DNA of 64,000 bases, taken from the NCBI RefSeq assembly GCF_000423065.1, contig NZ_AUHG01000017.1, positions 110,164-174,163 of the forward strand. The letters are read 5' to 3'. The position numbers were made by a program, and so were the translations under genes. The notes below the pieces were generated by a model. It saw only the letters and a program-made list of their open reading frames with translations. It searched no databases and was not told where the DNA came from. Source of the stretch: Christiangramia echinicola DSM 19838 (lineage in GTDB: Bacteria; Bacteroidota; Bacteroidia; Flavobacteriales; Flavobacteriaceae). Positions 52,617-61,301 of this stretch are shown here, piece after piece. How positions within the stretch are numbered: the first letter of the stretch is position 1; every line of letters begins with the position of its first letter.

Positions 52617-54418
52617 TAATTCCCTTTTTTTGATTTGAGGAATGAATTTGGGGTAGTTCCTTCTATTTTTTTAAAAAATGTATTAAAGACCGTTTTAGAG
52701 TTAAAACCACTATCATAGGCGACAGCCATTATTGTTAATCCTTTGTTTTCTTCTTGAATAACACGCTCTTTAAATTCGATAACCCTAAAGGTATTAATAT
52801 ATTCAGAGAAGTTCTTTTGAAAGCCCAAGTTTAATAATTGCGAGACATAATTGGCAGGAAGTTCCAGGTAAGAGGCTACATCTTTTAACGAAAGATCTGG
52901 GTTTAAGTAAAGTTTATAATCTAGCATTATTTGCTCAAGCTCTTTGCTATACATTTTAATTTCGTTTGTATCCAGTAATGCTTGTTTGTACCTTTTCTTC
53001 CGTTTGTAGTTTACATTATCAGGAATGGCTTTTAGCATGATGTCTTTAAACCTTTTGTGGTTTTTTACAGGCTTAAGAATTGGTGATGGATTTAATAAAA
53101 ATATTAATGGCAAACGGTTATTGTATGCTTGTGTTACTAATTCAACTACCTTCTCATTATTTCCTAATAAGGCATTAACTAATATTAAAAATGTAAATGC
53201 CTTATCCACTAATTCTGTTATTAAATAGGTTTCTAATTCTTTTAATCCATCATTGCACTTTTCCGTTTCATTGAGCATTGCATAACACATAGTTTCACCT
53301 CCTAATTTGGTAAGGTCTTTCACAGAAACCCCTTTAAGTGAACCGAAATATGCCAAAGCTTCATTTGGTTTATCAGACATTAATAAACAAATCCCTATAT
53401 AAATTGGTGGAAAAGGTAACATTGGGTCTAGTTCCAATGCCTTTTTTAAAATAGGTATTGCAGTGGTGTAATCTTCTTGTAGGTAATATAAAAAACCTTT
53501 ATAATGATGGTTAATAGCGGCATAAGGGTCTAACTGTAAAGCTTTATCCAGATAATTACGTGCTGAATCTAATTTTCCTTCCACTGTCAGAAAATTAGAA
53601 ATGGTTAAGTAAATATCGTCTGATTGTTGAATCTCCAAAGCCTTATTGGCATGTTTGTAAGCTTTCTTAAGATTCCAGTTTTGCCAGCATTCTATCCAAG
53701 CCAAATTCAATTGTGACCTAGATGAGTTTGGGTCTAACTCTAATGCCTTTAATAAATAAGGCTGGGCCTTCTCGTATGCTTCTAATGCAGGTAAAAGCCC
53801 CATGGTTCCCATATTAAAATAGGCTAGATTAATATCTAGATAAGGATTTGAAAAATTGGGTGATTTATTTATTACCTCATTTAAAATATTGATACCCTTT
53901 ATAGAGTTTTTATAATCCAACTTCATGATGTAGTACCTCCCTTTCAGGTATTCCCGGTATATATCCAGCGGTACATCTATAGGTTCTACTAACTTTTCTT
54001 CAATTTCCAGATGACCTATATGCTCTCTTAACTTTTCAGCTATAAACAGGCTAATTTCATCCTGAACTTCAAAAATATCTTCAGGATCCCTGGTAAAAGT
54101 TTCAGACCAAAAGTGCAAATCCTCTATAGTATCGATCATTTGGACCGTAATACGCATTTTGTTTTTGGAGAATCGTACGCTACCTTCGATGAAGGTAGCT
54201 ACATTTAGCTCATCCTTGATTTCCTTGGTAGAAACCTTTTTGTTTTTGAAATAGAAAGAGGAAGTACGAGAAGTAACTGACAACTCTTGAATTTTTGCCA
54301 GTGCATTTATAATTTCCTCGGTTAAACCATCGCAAAAATATTCATTCTCCATGCTACTACTCATATTTTGAAATGGTAGTACTGCAATAGATTTTGAACT
54401 AATATTTTCAGATGTCAA
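52616..54418 (-). CDS. TolB-like/TPR regulator with C-terminal AraC domain
   Basis: A 600-residue protein without an obvious membrane helix. A TolB/FlgO-like domain opens it (SIAVLPFQNMSSSMENEYFCDG at about 10), TPR units follow (about 160-470; e.g. AYEKAQPYLLKALELDPN), and the last about 110 residues are an AraC DNA-binding domain (DVASYLELPANYVSQLLN, MAVAYDSGFNSKTVFNTFF). The order is the reverse of the regulator at 30187. It lies upstream of a serine hydrolase gene on the same strand and is a good candidate to regulate it. Confidence 0.88.
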   Translation of the reverse strand: MTSENISSKSIAVLPFQNMSSSMENEYFCDGLTEEIINALAKIQELSVTSRTSSFYFKNKKVSTKEIKDELNVATFIEGSVRFSKNKMRITVQMIDTIEDLHFWSETFTRDPEDIFEVQDEISLFIAEKLREHIGHLEIEEKLVEPIDVPLDIYREYLKGRYYIMKLDYKNSIKGINILNEVINKSPNFSNPYLDINLAYFNMGTMGLLPALEAYEKAQPYLLKALELDPNSSRSQLNLAWIECWQNWNLKKAYKHANKALEIQQSDDIYLTISNFLTVEGKLDSARNYLDKALQLDPYAAINHHYKGFLYYLQEDYTTAIPILKKALELDPMLPFPPIYIGICLLMSDKPNEALAYFGSLKGVSVKDLTKLGGETMCYAMLNETEKCNDGLKELETYLITELVDKAFTFLILVNALLGNNEKVVELVTQAYNNRLPLIFLLNPSPILKPVKNHKRFKDIMLKAIPDNVNYKRKKRYKQALLDTNEIKMYSKELEQIMLDYKLYLNPDLSLKDVASYLELPANYVSQLLNLGFQKNFSEYINTFRVIEFKERVIQEENKGLTIMAVAYDSGFNSKTVFNTFFKKIEGTTPNSFLKSKKGN

Positions 54419-54478
54419 TCGTTAGAGTTTAGGAAGGGAAAATATTTAAGTAAGTTAAAAAATAATTCAATACCGAAA

Positions 54479-55562
54479 TTAGGCAATTGTCTCGATTGTC
54501 GCAAGTTGAAGTGGGAGGGAAGCATTGTTTTTTTGATGATAATAAATTTCGGAATTCTTCACCTTAATAATTTCATTTAATCTAGTACTAAATCTATTTG
54601 ATAGCTTCTCCTGCTTAATCTTACAGGTCCGTCTTAGATCCTGACCTCCGAATTTAATTTTTCCATTTTCTCTAAAATTTAATTGATCTACTAAATGCAT
54701 CAATTGGTCATGCTTTGGGTTTTCTTGTGAAAATAATTTAAACTGCTTCTATTTTGCTGGGGTGAGTTTCGATGCTATAATGCCTACTTTTTTATACTGA
54801 CATCCTTCTTTATATTTCATAGATAGTCCAGTAAGTGCAGTTTGGACGAGAGCAATACTTAAGTTAGTTGGAGTAGGAGTATAGACAGATATACTGGCTC
54901 ATTACTGCTTTAGATCGTTTCTAAATTGATTCGTTTGTATAAAGACTTGAAGCAGACTAAAATTACTCTCTTGTCTTCTAAGTTTTTCCCCAATCCTCAC
55001 TGCATAAGTAGGCACTCTTTCTTTGAATTCGTTATAATCACTATAACATATTTCGAATGCTCGTGTGACAGTATTCTTTTTCTTCGAAGTTGCTTCTAGT
55101 GATAGGGTAGTAAGGCCAGAAAGTTCTCTCTTCAAGCGTAATCTTACCACAGAAAGCTCTTTCCGAACATAATCGTCATGCAATTCGACAAATTTCTGTG
55201 CATTTCTAATATTTAATGCAAGTAACCTTTTTTCGTATTGTCGGCCAATTCCCAATACATCGCCAATCTTTTTCCATAACAATGCCTTCCTGGTTTTCTC
55301 TGGATTATCCAAAACATAAACTCCTCCAATACGTGTTGAAAATTTCTTAGCTATTTTATTAGCCACTTTGGCTAAAGCTTTCGTAGGTGCAATGCCAACA
55401 CTTGTGGGTATTCCTGTTCTATTTTTCACCGTCAGAATCATTTCTTTTCCATAAGCTCCAAGATCAAAATGTTTTTCAAATCCAGCCAACAGTAAAAAGC
55501 TTCATCTATAGAATAGATCTCGATGTCTGGCGTAAATTCGGAAAGTATATGTTTGCTTGATG
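54479..55562 (-). pseudogene. umuC: umuC (Y-family polymerase) pseudogene
   Basis: Remnants of UmuC run through one frame. The central palm/finger block (EIYSIDEAF, then GIPTSVGIAPTKALAKVANK) precedes the little-finger region. Stops TAA TGA at about 54900 and TAG at about 54754 interrupt it before the DUF4113 tail (HLVDQLNFRENGKIKFGGQD, then KQEKLSNRFSTRLNEI). The first about 90 residues, including the first catalytic Asp, are missing; the frame is closed by TAG near 55600. No umuD partner is visible. Decayed, not functional. Confidence 0.85.
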
Positions 55563-55607
55563 CGGAGAGCCAGCTCCAGGACTGGAGAATTGCACTCTAA
55601 CGGCTCG

Positions 55608-55714
55608 AATATGCGTAGTGCGGGATTTCAAGACACTTCACTATTAAACCGCTACGTTAATTATTAAATGCTTTAATGTTCAAATTAACCAAATTGCCCC
55701 GCATTACGAATATT
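55608..55714. repeat. Structured intergenic repeat, copy E (distinct type)
   Basis: A 107-bp unit with near-perfect terminal inverted repeats: AATATGCGTAGTGCGGG at 55608-55624 and CCCGCATTACGAATATT at 55698-55714 pair at 15 of 17 positions. It lies at the break of the umuC relic and 25 bp from the serine hydrolase stop codon. Confidence 0.65.
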
Positions 55715-55738
55715 TATTTTTGGCAACAGTTTTTTACT

Positions 55739-57214
55739 CTAGTCTTTTTTTAACAATTCATTCAATATTTTCTTTGAGCCTTCACTTCCTAATTCCACTG
55801 CCTTTGTGTAACTCTTTATAGCTTCTTCTTCTTTGTCATATTTTAAGTAAGCTTCACCAAGTGAATCCCATAAATTACCATCTTCAGGGAATAACTTCAC
55901 ATTAAGTTTAAATAGTTCCAAAGCCCAATCAGGTTTGTCTTCTTTTTTCAATCTGCTATATCCTAGTCGATTTAGTATTGCATTGTCGTTAAATTCATTA
56001 TTAAGTTCTTTCTTTAAAAAATCAGGTAATTTTCCTGCATTTGAAGATGCATTGGTTTTCATAAATTCTTGAACTAATTCATAAATGTTCCTTGAAATTG
56101 GTGATGCAGTATAATTGGAATCAAAAATCATTTTGCCAATTTCTCTAGCAACGTTTTCTGATTCACTACCTAAAAACGCATTTGTTATGTATATAACAAC
56201 TACATCATCATCTATAAATCTAACAAAATCTGCAAAATACAATCCATTACTACCATTATGAGCAACGATTTTCGTGTCTCTTCTACTTTGAGATATTGCC
56301 CAACCATAACCATAGTACGAAGTCATTTTATCATTTTCGGCTACATACGGTGTTTCTTGGATTTCTTTAGTTTTTGATGTTAAAACAACGTTGTTTTTTA
56401 AAACTAAATGCCATTTATATAAATCTTCAATGGTGGAATGAATGTCTCCCTTACCTATACTATACCAATGTTTATCGTTGTAAGGTAGGTGTTGTTGGGT
56501 TGTTCCCCAATCTGTCCATTTCTCATCATTTGTATTATAGTAGTATCCATGTGCTAGTCGTTCTGTACTAAAGTTGATACTTTTATATCCTGTGCTTTTC
56601 ATTTGAGAAGGTTCAAACAAATAGTCATTTAGAAAAGAACTATACGTTTGCCCTGAAACGGACTCCAATATAACCGTTAACATGATGTAGTTGGCATTTG
56701 CATATTGGTACTTTGCACCTGGTTTAGATTGTAATTCTGATTCAAAGAATTCTCTTAGAAACTGTTTTTTACATGCCTCATCATATCTAAAACCACCAGT
56801 TCTATTAGAAATTCCTGATGTATGAGTTAATAATTGATGAATAGTTATATCCCTTTTATCAATTGGTGTCTGAATAAAATATGAACTTATTTTATCTGAT
56901 GTTTTAACTTTTCCTTGTTCTACAAGTTTTAATATAGCTGATGCTGTAAATTGTTTAGTTACAGAACCAATATTAAAAACTGTTGATGGTGAGTTGAGTA
57001 TTTTATTTTCCCTATCTGCCCATCCATATCCTTTGGATAAAATAATTTCTCCCTTTTTAGAAACTAAAACAACTCCTGAAAAGCCATTTATTACGCTTGC
57101 CTCCAAATAAGTGTCAATTTTATTGAAGAGCTCTTTATTTGTATTTTGAGAGAAAGAGCTTAAAGTTGAAAGAGTTATGAAAACAAAAAATAATGCTTTA
57201 ATAGATAAATTCAT
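55739..57214 (-). CDS. Serine hydrolase (class-C beta-lactamase fold) with TPR
   Basis: A 491-residue exported protein with ATG at 57214; an in-frame ATG at 57286 would read through the leader. The signal peptide ends near residue 22 (SSFSQ). SVTK lies at 84-87 in FNIGSVTKQFTA, YAN in YQYANANY, and HNGSNG is the third motif. The last about 100 residues are TPR-like (NLWDSLGEAYLKYDKEEEA). Its N-terminal half strongly resembles the proteins at 38975 and 62482. Role in wall or substrate hydrolysis unknown. The leader carries the tandem ATCA repeat ahead of the start. Confidence 0.85.
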   Translation of the reverse strand: MNLSIKALFFVFITLSTLSSFSQNTNKELFNKIDTYLEASVINGFSGVVLVSKKGEIILSKGYGWADRENKILNSPSTVFNIGSVTKQFTASAILKLVEQGKVKTSDKISSYFIQTPIDKRDITIHQLLTHTSGISNRTGGFRYDEACKKQFLREFFESELQSKPGAKYQYANANYIMLTVILESVSGQTYSSFLNDYLFEPSQMKSTGYKSINFSTERLAHGYYYNTNDEKWTDWGTTQQHLPYNDKHWYSIGKGDIHSTIEDLYKWHLVLKNNVVLTSKTKEIQETPYVAENDKMTSYYGYGWAISQSRRDTKIVAHNGSNGLYFADFVRFIDDDVVVIYITNAFLGSESENVAREIGKMIFDSNYTASPISRNIYELVQEFMKTNASSNAGKLPDFLKKELNNEFNDNAILNRLGYSRLKKEDKPDWALELFKLNVKLFPEDGNLWDSLGEAYLKYDKEEEAIKSYTKAVELGSEGSKKILNELLKKD

Positions 57215-57317
57215 TTTATGATTTTTTGATTGATTGATTGATGAATCAGTCTGTCTGTTTTCTATTATTTTACAGTTTTTATTCAAATTGTTGCTAGAGG
57301 TTCGGCTAAACTGTGTT

Positions 57318-57911
57318 TTAATGCAGTTTAGGTTTTGTTAGAGCTCGTTTCTTATTTCTTTCAAGAATTTTCAGTTTAAACCATTTAATACCGTATACCA
57401 ATATTGCTATCCATGAAATTGAAGTTAAGATTCCTTTTAAAACACTAAATATACTAGATAAGATCACGATAGTTTCAGAGACCGGAATTGATTTTGTAAT
57501 CATTAAAATGATACATATGTTTTCTGAATAATCAAACATCATCGTCAGAAATGGAATAATCAAGAATATCGATGCGATTTTACTTTTTGCCCGGGTTATT
57601 TTAATAAGCCGAAATAATAGACTACTTAAGAACAACGCCAGTAGACAAGGGTAGAGTAGATCTAACAAAGTTAATTGCGGGAAAAGGTAAAGGCTAGTAG
57701 TTTGATCATTCAAGTTGTTTACAATTGATGCTGCTTCAGAAACCGAATATCCAAAAGGTTGGAGGTCAAATGCTTTAGTCCCAATTTGATTATTGATCAC
57801 CGGAAAAGTATATACCATCATCAGTAGCAAGACAAAGTGACTTGCAATAAATGAGATACATATTTTCTTTACTGAGGCAGTCTTTGTAAGGAATGAATTT
57901 AAAATTGACAT
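57318..57911 (-). CDS. Hypothetical membrane protein (DoxX-like size)
   Basis: A 197-residue protein with four to five hydrophobic helices (about 17-36, 80-100, 110-130, 136-158, 160-176). No family recognised with confidence; the fold size is like DUF4386 or similar small integral membrane proteins. It lies 70 bp after the Crp/Fnr-type regulator gene on the same strand, which may control it. Start at 57911 (MSILNSFL). Confidence 0.6.
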   Translation of the reverse strand: MSILNSFLTKTASVKKICISFIASHFVLLLMMVYTFPVINNQIGTKAFDLQPFGYSVSEAASIVNNLNDQTTSLYLFPQLTLLDLLYPCLLALFLSSLLFRLIKITRAKSKIASIFLIIPFLTMMFDYSENICIILMITKSIPVSETIVILSSIFSVLKGILTSISWIAILVYGIKWFKLKILERNKKRALTKPKLH

Positions 57912-57980
57912 AATTATTGTTTTGAATAGAAAACAAAGGTTGCCAATTTATGAGGCAATTCCATTAACAAATGATAAGCG

Positions 57981-58550
57981 TTAAGATTGCGTTCTTAATC
58001 TGCTTAAAGAAATAGTAGTTATCCCTAAATATGAAGCGATGTCAGAATGCGGTACGAGGTTTTCGATATTCGGGTAATTCTTTCTTAATAGAAGTAATCG
58101 ATCTTTTCCTTTAAGTGAAGCCAAAGCTATTTCTTTCTGAACCTTAGCCATAAGTTCAATTCTTAAGACAGAATTTCCAAAATCTCGAATTTCTAGATCT
58201 TCAATCATTAATTTTTCAAACTCTGTAGCATTGAAAGCTGCAATCTCAACATCTGTTAAAGCTTGTATATTAATTACAGATTTACCCTTTTGATTTCTTG
58301 TAGTACTTGGTGATATTATCGAATTAGACATGAAAAAAGAAATCGTCACATTTTCTCCTTCGGGTGTGTTTAGAAAACTTTTGCAGATTCCCTCAATCAT
58401 AAAATACTCCAGATTATTCCTTTGTCCAACTGTGGTTATTGGCTCTCCTTTTTTAATGGTAGTGTATTCGACTAAATCCTCTATTTTCCAAATTGATTTA
58501 CTTGAAACAGGCGAAACAGAATGGATAATAGGGCTAATCTTGTCGTGCAT
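57981..58550 (-). CDS. Crp/Fnr-family regulator
   Basis: A 189-residue protein. A cyclic-nucleotide-binding-type beta-roll (IKKGEPITTVGQRNNLEYFMIEG, then ENVTISFFMSN) and dimer helix precede a C-terminal helical DNA-binding segment (PHSDIASYLGITTISLSRLR). This compact type is frequent in Bacteroidota. The effector is unknown. It precedes the membrane-protein gene on the same strand. Confidence 0.82.
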   Translation of the reverse strand: MHDKISPIIHSVSPVSSKSIWKIEDLVEYTTIKKGEPITTVGQRNNLEYFMIEGICKSFLNTPEGENVTISFFMSNSIISPSTTRNQKGKSVINIQALTDVEIAAFNATEFEKLMIEDLEIRDFGNSVLRIELMAKVQKEIALASLKGKDRLLLLRKNYPNIENLVPHSDIASYLGITTISLSRLRTQS

Positions 58551-58786
58551 TTTTTTATTTATGATGAGCTCTAGCGGTTTTGTATATGACTCGTATCGTG
58601 TAAATTAGAAAATAAATTTCGGATTAAGGACAAGCCAGATTTTTAAATTTTAATATATATCTTTTTTATTGGAAATCGTCCAATTTAAAAATTTTGCGAA
58701 CTTGCAAATATGCCTTAACTTCGATTGAGCAACTAATTAGCTATGAGCTATATACATTGTTACCAAACGTATTTTCTACAATATTA

Positions 58787-59614
58787 TCAATTCTCTTGAT
58801 TAATGTAGATTAAACCTTCGTACAAAGCTATTAATGGTACAGAGCGATGGTTTTCCTTGTCAAAATACTTTATTTCGACATTTAGAGGTTCTTTCGATTT
58901 CTTTGTGATTAATTCATAGAGATAGTCGTGTCTTTTTTTATTCCGCTCGTAACTAGCCTCTCCTTGATTGGCAGTAGCTATATAAAGTTTTTTATTCAAT
59001 GATATTGATGAAATAGAATCAACTTTGTTTTTCATCATCTCTTCACTCCACCAAATACTTGGGTCTATAGAAATGTAAGCATTGAAAACGCTATTTTTAT
59101 CCATATAAGAATTTAATGTAAGTAGACCTCCTAAAGAATGTCCAACGAGAGTTTTAGACGGTTCTGTTCTATAATTTTCATCAACATATGGTATTAGCTC
59201 TTTCTCAATAAAATTCAAAAAATTCCTTCCACCTCCCATAGTATTTGGCCGTTTCGTCTTAATTTTTGTAACGGTAAAATCTCGTTCACGGTCAACATTT
59301 TCTATGGCTATAATAATACTTTCTGGCATTAAATTGTTTCGGTTTCTATTGGAACTCATAAAATGTACTATTCCAGATGCTGTTTTAAAATGAGTATATC
59401 CATCCAATAATATGATAATTGGATATTTTTTCGCCACTTCAGTTGAATCATTATATGAGTCAGGAATACTTATTAAACAAGTTCTTTCTTCATTTAAAAT
59501 ACTAGATTTAATAATGAACTGACTTCCAATTATAATATCCGTTTTATTCTGTCCGAACGTCGTTTGTGCTCCGAAAAGAAGAATACATAAAATTACAAAT
59601 GTAAAAGTTCTCAT
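58787..59614 (-). CDS. Exported esterase, alpha/beta hydrolase fold
   Basis: A 275-residue protein with ATG at 59614; a 22-residue in-frame extension to 59680 lies inside the repeat and lacks a signal. The signal peptide ends near residue 22 (TTFGQ). LLDGYTH, ENVDRERDFT, and nucleophile elbow GHSLGG (Ser160) match the enterochelin-esterase-like group of the genes at 24934 and 48759, but there is no TPR tail. It is flanked by structured repeat B 18 bp upstream. Confidence 0.85.
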   Translation of the reverse strand: MRTFTFVILCILLFGAQTTFGQNKTDIIIGSQFIIKSSILNEERTCLISIPDSYNDSTEVAKKYPIIILLDGYTHFKTASGIVHFMSSNRNRNNLMPESIIIAIENVDRERDFTVTKIKTKRPNTMGGGRNFLNFIEKELIPYVDENYRTEPSKTLVGHSLGGLLTLNSYMDKNSVFNAYISIDPSIWWSEEMMKNKVDSISSISLNKKLYIATANQGEASYERNKKRHDYLYELITKKSKEPLNVEIKYFDKENHRSVPLIALYEGLIYINQEN

Positions 59615-59631
59615 AGTTTGCTTTATATGTT

Positions 59632-59770
59632 TGGTACCGGTCTCGGTTATCGCCAGTTGGCGGAGTAGGGACCGCGGCATTGTCGGCTTAGACCTGATTT
59701 GTTGGTGAATTTAATTATTTTCTTACTAACGATACCGGCTATTTGCGATGAATCGTTGTTGTAAGCTGTG
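59632..59770. repeat. Structured intergenic repeat, copy B
   Basis: A 139-bp unit between the esterase start and the TPR gene stop. It contains CGCCAGTTGGCG as a mini-hairpin and CGGTCTCGGTTAT as in copy A (CGATCTCGGTTAT). It ends in CGTTGTTGTA, as copy C does. It is 18 bp from the start on one side and 2 bp from the stop on the other. Confidence 0.65.
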
Positions 59771-59772
59771 CT

Positions 59773-60450
59773 TTACTTCAATTTTTTTAATAGTTCCTCA
59801 GCATCTAGTAATCCTTGTTTAGATGCAAATTTCAAATATTTTTTAGCTTTTAAAGTATCATTTAAATGGTAATATGCTTGACCAATCCAACTAGCTGCAT
59901 CTGGTGCTTCGAAATTGTATTTGATTGCTTGCTTTAAATCTTGAATTGCAAGGTGATACTTTTTTAAATACATGAAGGAAACACCACGCTCAAACTCTAT
60001 TTCATATTGGCGGATAAAATAGTCAGATTCTTGTTCCCTTTGGTTCTGTAAATTAATCTTTATATAAGTACTGTCAGATTTAATCGCACCCTTAGAATTT
60101 AATGCTTTATTGTAATAATATATGGAGTTTTTATAATCTTCTAGTCTTTTATAGTTATTACCAATATTGATTAATGCTAAAGTATTATCACTATCATATG
60201 CCAAAATTTGTTTATAATCTTCAATAGCTCCTTTATAATTTCTCAGTATAGATTTGTCTGCTCCTCTATTTAATAAAGCGGGTTTAAAATCAGGTCTTTT
60301 TTCAATTGCTTTATCTAAAATTTGAATAGCTTCTTCAAACCTCCCTTGTTCTTCAAGTTCATATGCTTCATTATAGTATTCTTCTGGAGTAGCAAAGTCA
60401 CATCCACTAAGTACAATTAAAATTAATATGTAGAAAATTTGTTTAAGCAT
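59773..60450 (-). CDS. TPR lipoprotein
   Basis: A 225-residue protein. A lipoprotein signal has Cys17 (VLSGC), and the mature protein is four or more TPR units (YYNEAYELEEQGRFEEAIQI, ALINIGNNYKRLEDYKNSIY, GVSFMYLKKYHLAIQDLKQA). It would scaffold protein interactions in the envelope. It is bounded by repeats B and C, the latter only 4 bp from its start codon, leaving no room for a separate promoter outside the repeat. Confidence 0.85.
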   Translation of the reverse strand: MLKQIFYILILIVLSGCDFATPEEYYNEAYELEEQGRFEEAIQILDKAIEKRPDFKPALLNRGADKSILRNYKGAIEDYKQILAYDSDNTLALINIGNNYKRLEDYKNSIYYYNKALNSKGAIKSDSTYIKINLQNQREQESDYFIRQYEIEFERGVSFMYLKKYHLAIQDLKQAIKYNFEAPDAASWIGQAYYHLNDTLKAKKYLKFASKQGLLDAEELLKKLK

Positions 60451-60454
60451 TGCT

Positions 60455-60586
60455 TACAACGTGTTTGTGTATGATTTCGTTGCGTTGTTTAAGCACTAAA
60501 GTTAGCAAATAAATCACAGATAGAAAGTTCGCGAGGACTTTCGTAAGTAGGCTATAACTAGCAATGAATTATACACGTTGTTGTAG
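60455..60586. repeat. Structured intergenic repeat, copy C
   Basis: A 132-bp unit with imperfect terminal inverted repeats (GTGTATGATTTCGTTG at 60467-60482 against CAATGAATTATACAC at 60562-60576) and a central hairpin GAAAGT/ACTTTC (60523-60542). It shares a 27-nt identical block (60502-60528) with copy D. The start codon of the TPR gene is only 4 bp away. Confidence 0.75.
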
Positions 60587-60602
60587 CACGTTTTTGAATA
60601 TT

Positions 60603-61301
60603 TTATTTTATTAATCCATTTATGTTAAGCTTATACATTTTGCCTATTGGAATTTTGTGATCCTTTATATGTATTCTATTACCTTCAATTAGTTCTATTT
60701 TATCAATTGAAATAATAAATGATTTATGCACTCTTATAAATTGACTTTCAGGTAGATTATGTGTAAAGGATGTTAATGTTTGGTGCGAAACAATTATTCT
60801 GTCAACCATATTAATTTTTACATAATTTCCATAAGCTTCTATAAATAGAATGTCTTTTAACTTAATCTGATAGTATTTTTTATCTTCTTTTATAAAGATT
60901 TTAGCACCTTCGTTGGTTTCAGAATTTTGTATTGATATTGATTTATTAGCTAATGCATCGGAAACTTTACTAACAGATTTTACAAAACGACTAAAATTAA
61001 ATGGCTTTAATAAATAATCGTCAATATTCAACTCATAACCTTCTAATGCAAATTCTTCATAGGCTGTGGTAATAATAATCTTTGGCGGATTAGAAAGTGT
61101 CTTTAAAAATTCTAAACCAGAAAGTTTAGGCATATTAATATCTAAAAAGATAAGGTCAATTGAATGTTTATTTAAATATTCAAGAGCTTCAAAAGCATTA
61201 TAACAACTTTTTTGGAATGATAGGTAGGTCAAGTTACTCGCATAATCTTTAATATTATCATGCGAGGCTGTCTCATCGTCTACAATTATATATTTTATCA
61301 T
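60603..61301 (-). CDS. LytTR-family response regulator
   Basis: A 232-residue paralogue of the regulator at 47382. Acidic pocket IIVDDET (8-9), phospho-Asp54 in IFLDINMPKL, Lys in LLKPFNFSRF, then a LytTR domain (FIEAYGNYVKINMVDRIIVS, RVHKSFIISIDKIELIEG). The kinase gene ends 4 bp inside its start. Divergent gene pairs and shared spacers suggest it controls the serine hydrolase at 62482. Confidence 0.9.
   Translation of the reverse strand: MIKYIIVDDETASHDNIKDYASNLTYLSFQKSCYNAFEALEYLNKHSIDLIFLDINMPKLSGLEFLKTLSNPPKIIITTAYEEFALEGYELNIDDYLLKPFNFSRFVKSVSKVSDALANKSISIQNSETNEGAKIFIKEDKKYYQIKLKDILFIEAYGNYVKINMVDRIIVSHQTLTSFTHNLPESQFIRVHKSFIISIDKIELIEGNRIHIKDHKIPIGKMYKLNINGLIK

Noticed and set aside
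54479..54703. Separate small gene
   Set aside because: It is the DUF4113 tail of the decayed umuC in the same frame.
58726..58772. Further intergenic repeat copy upstream of the Crp/Fnr-type gene
   Set aside because: Its ending recalls other spacers, but I find no clear inverted ends or shared block; not enough to list.
38820..60586. True class-1-like integron with canonical attC sites
   Set aside because: No integrase in the window and the repeat ends (CTACAACG/CGTTGTTG) do not follow the standard RYYYAAC/GTTRRRY core, so only the term cassette-like is used.
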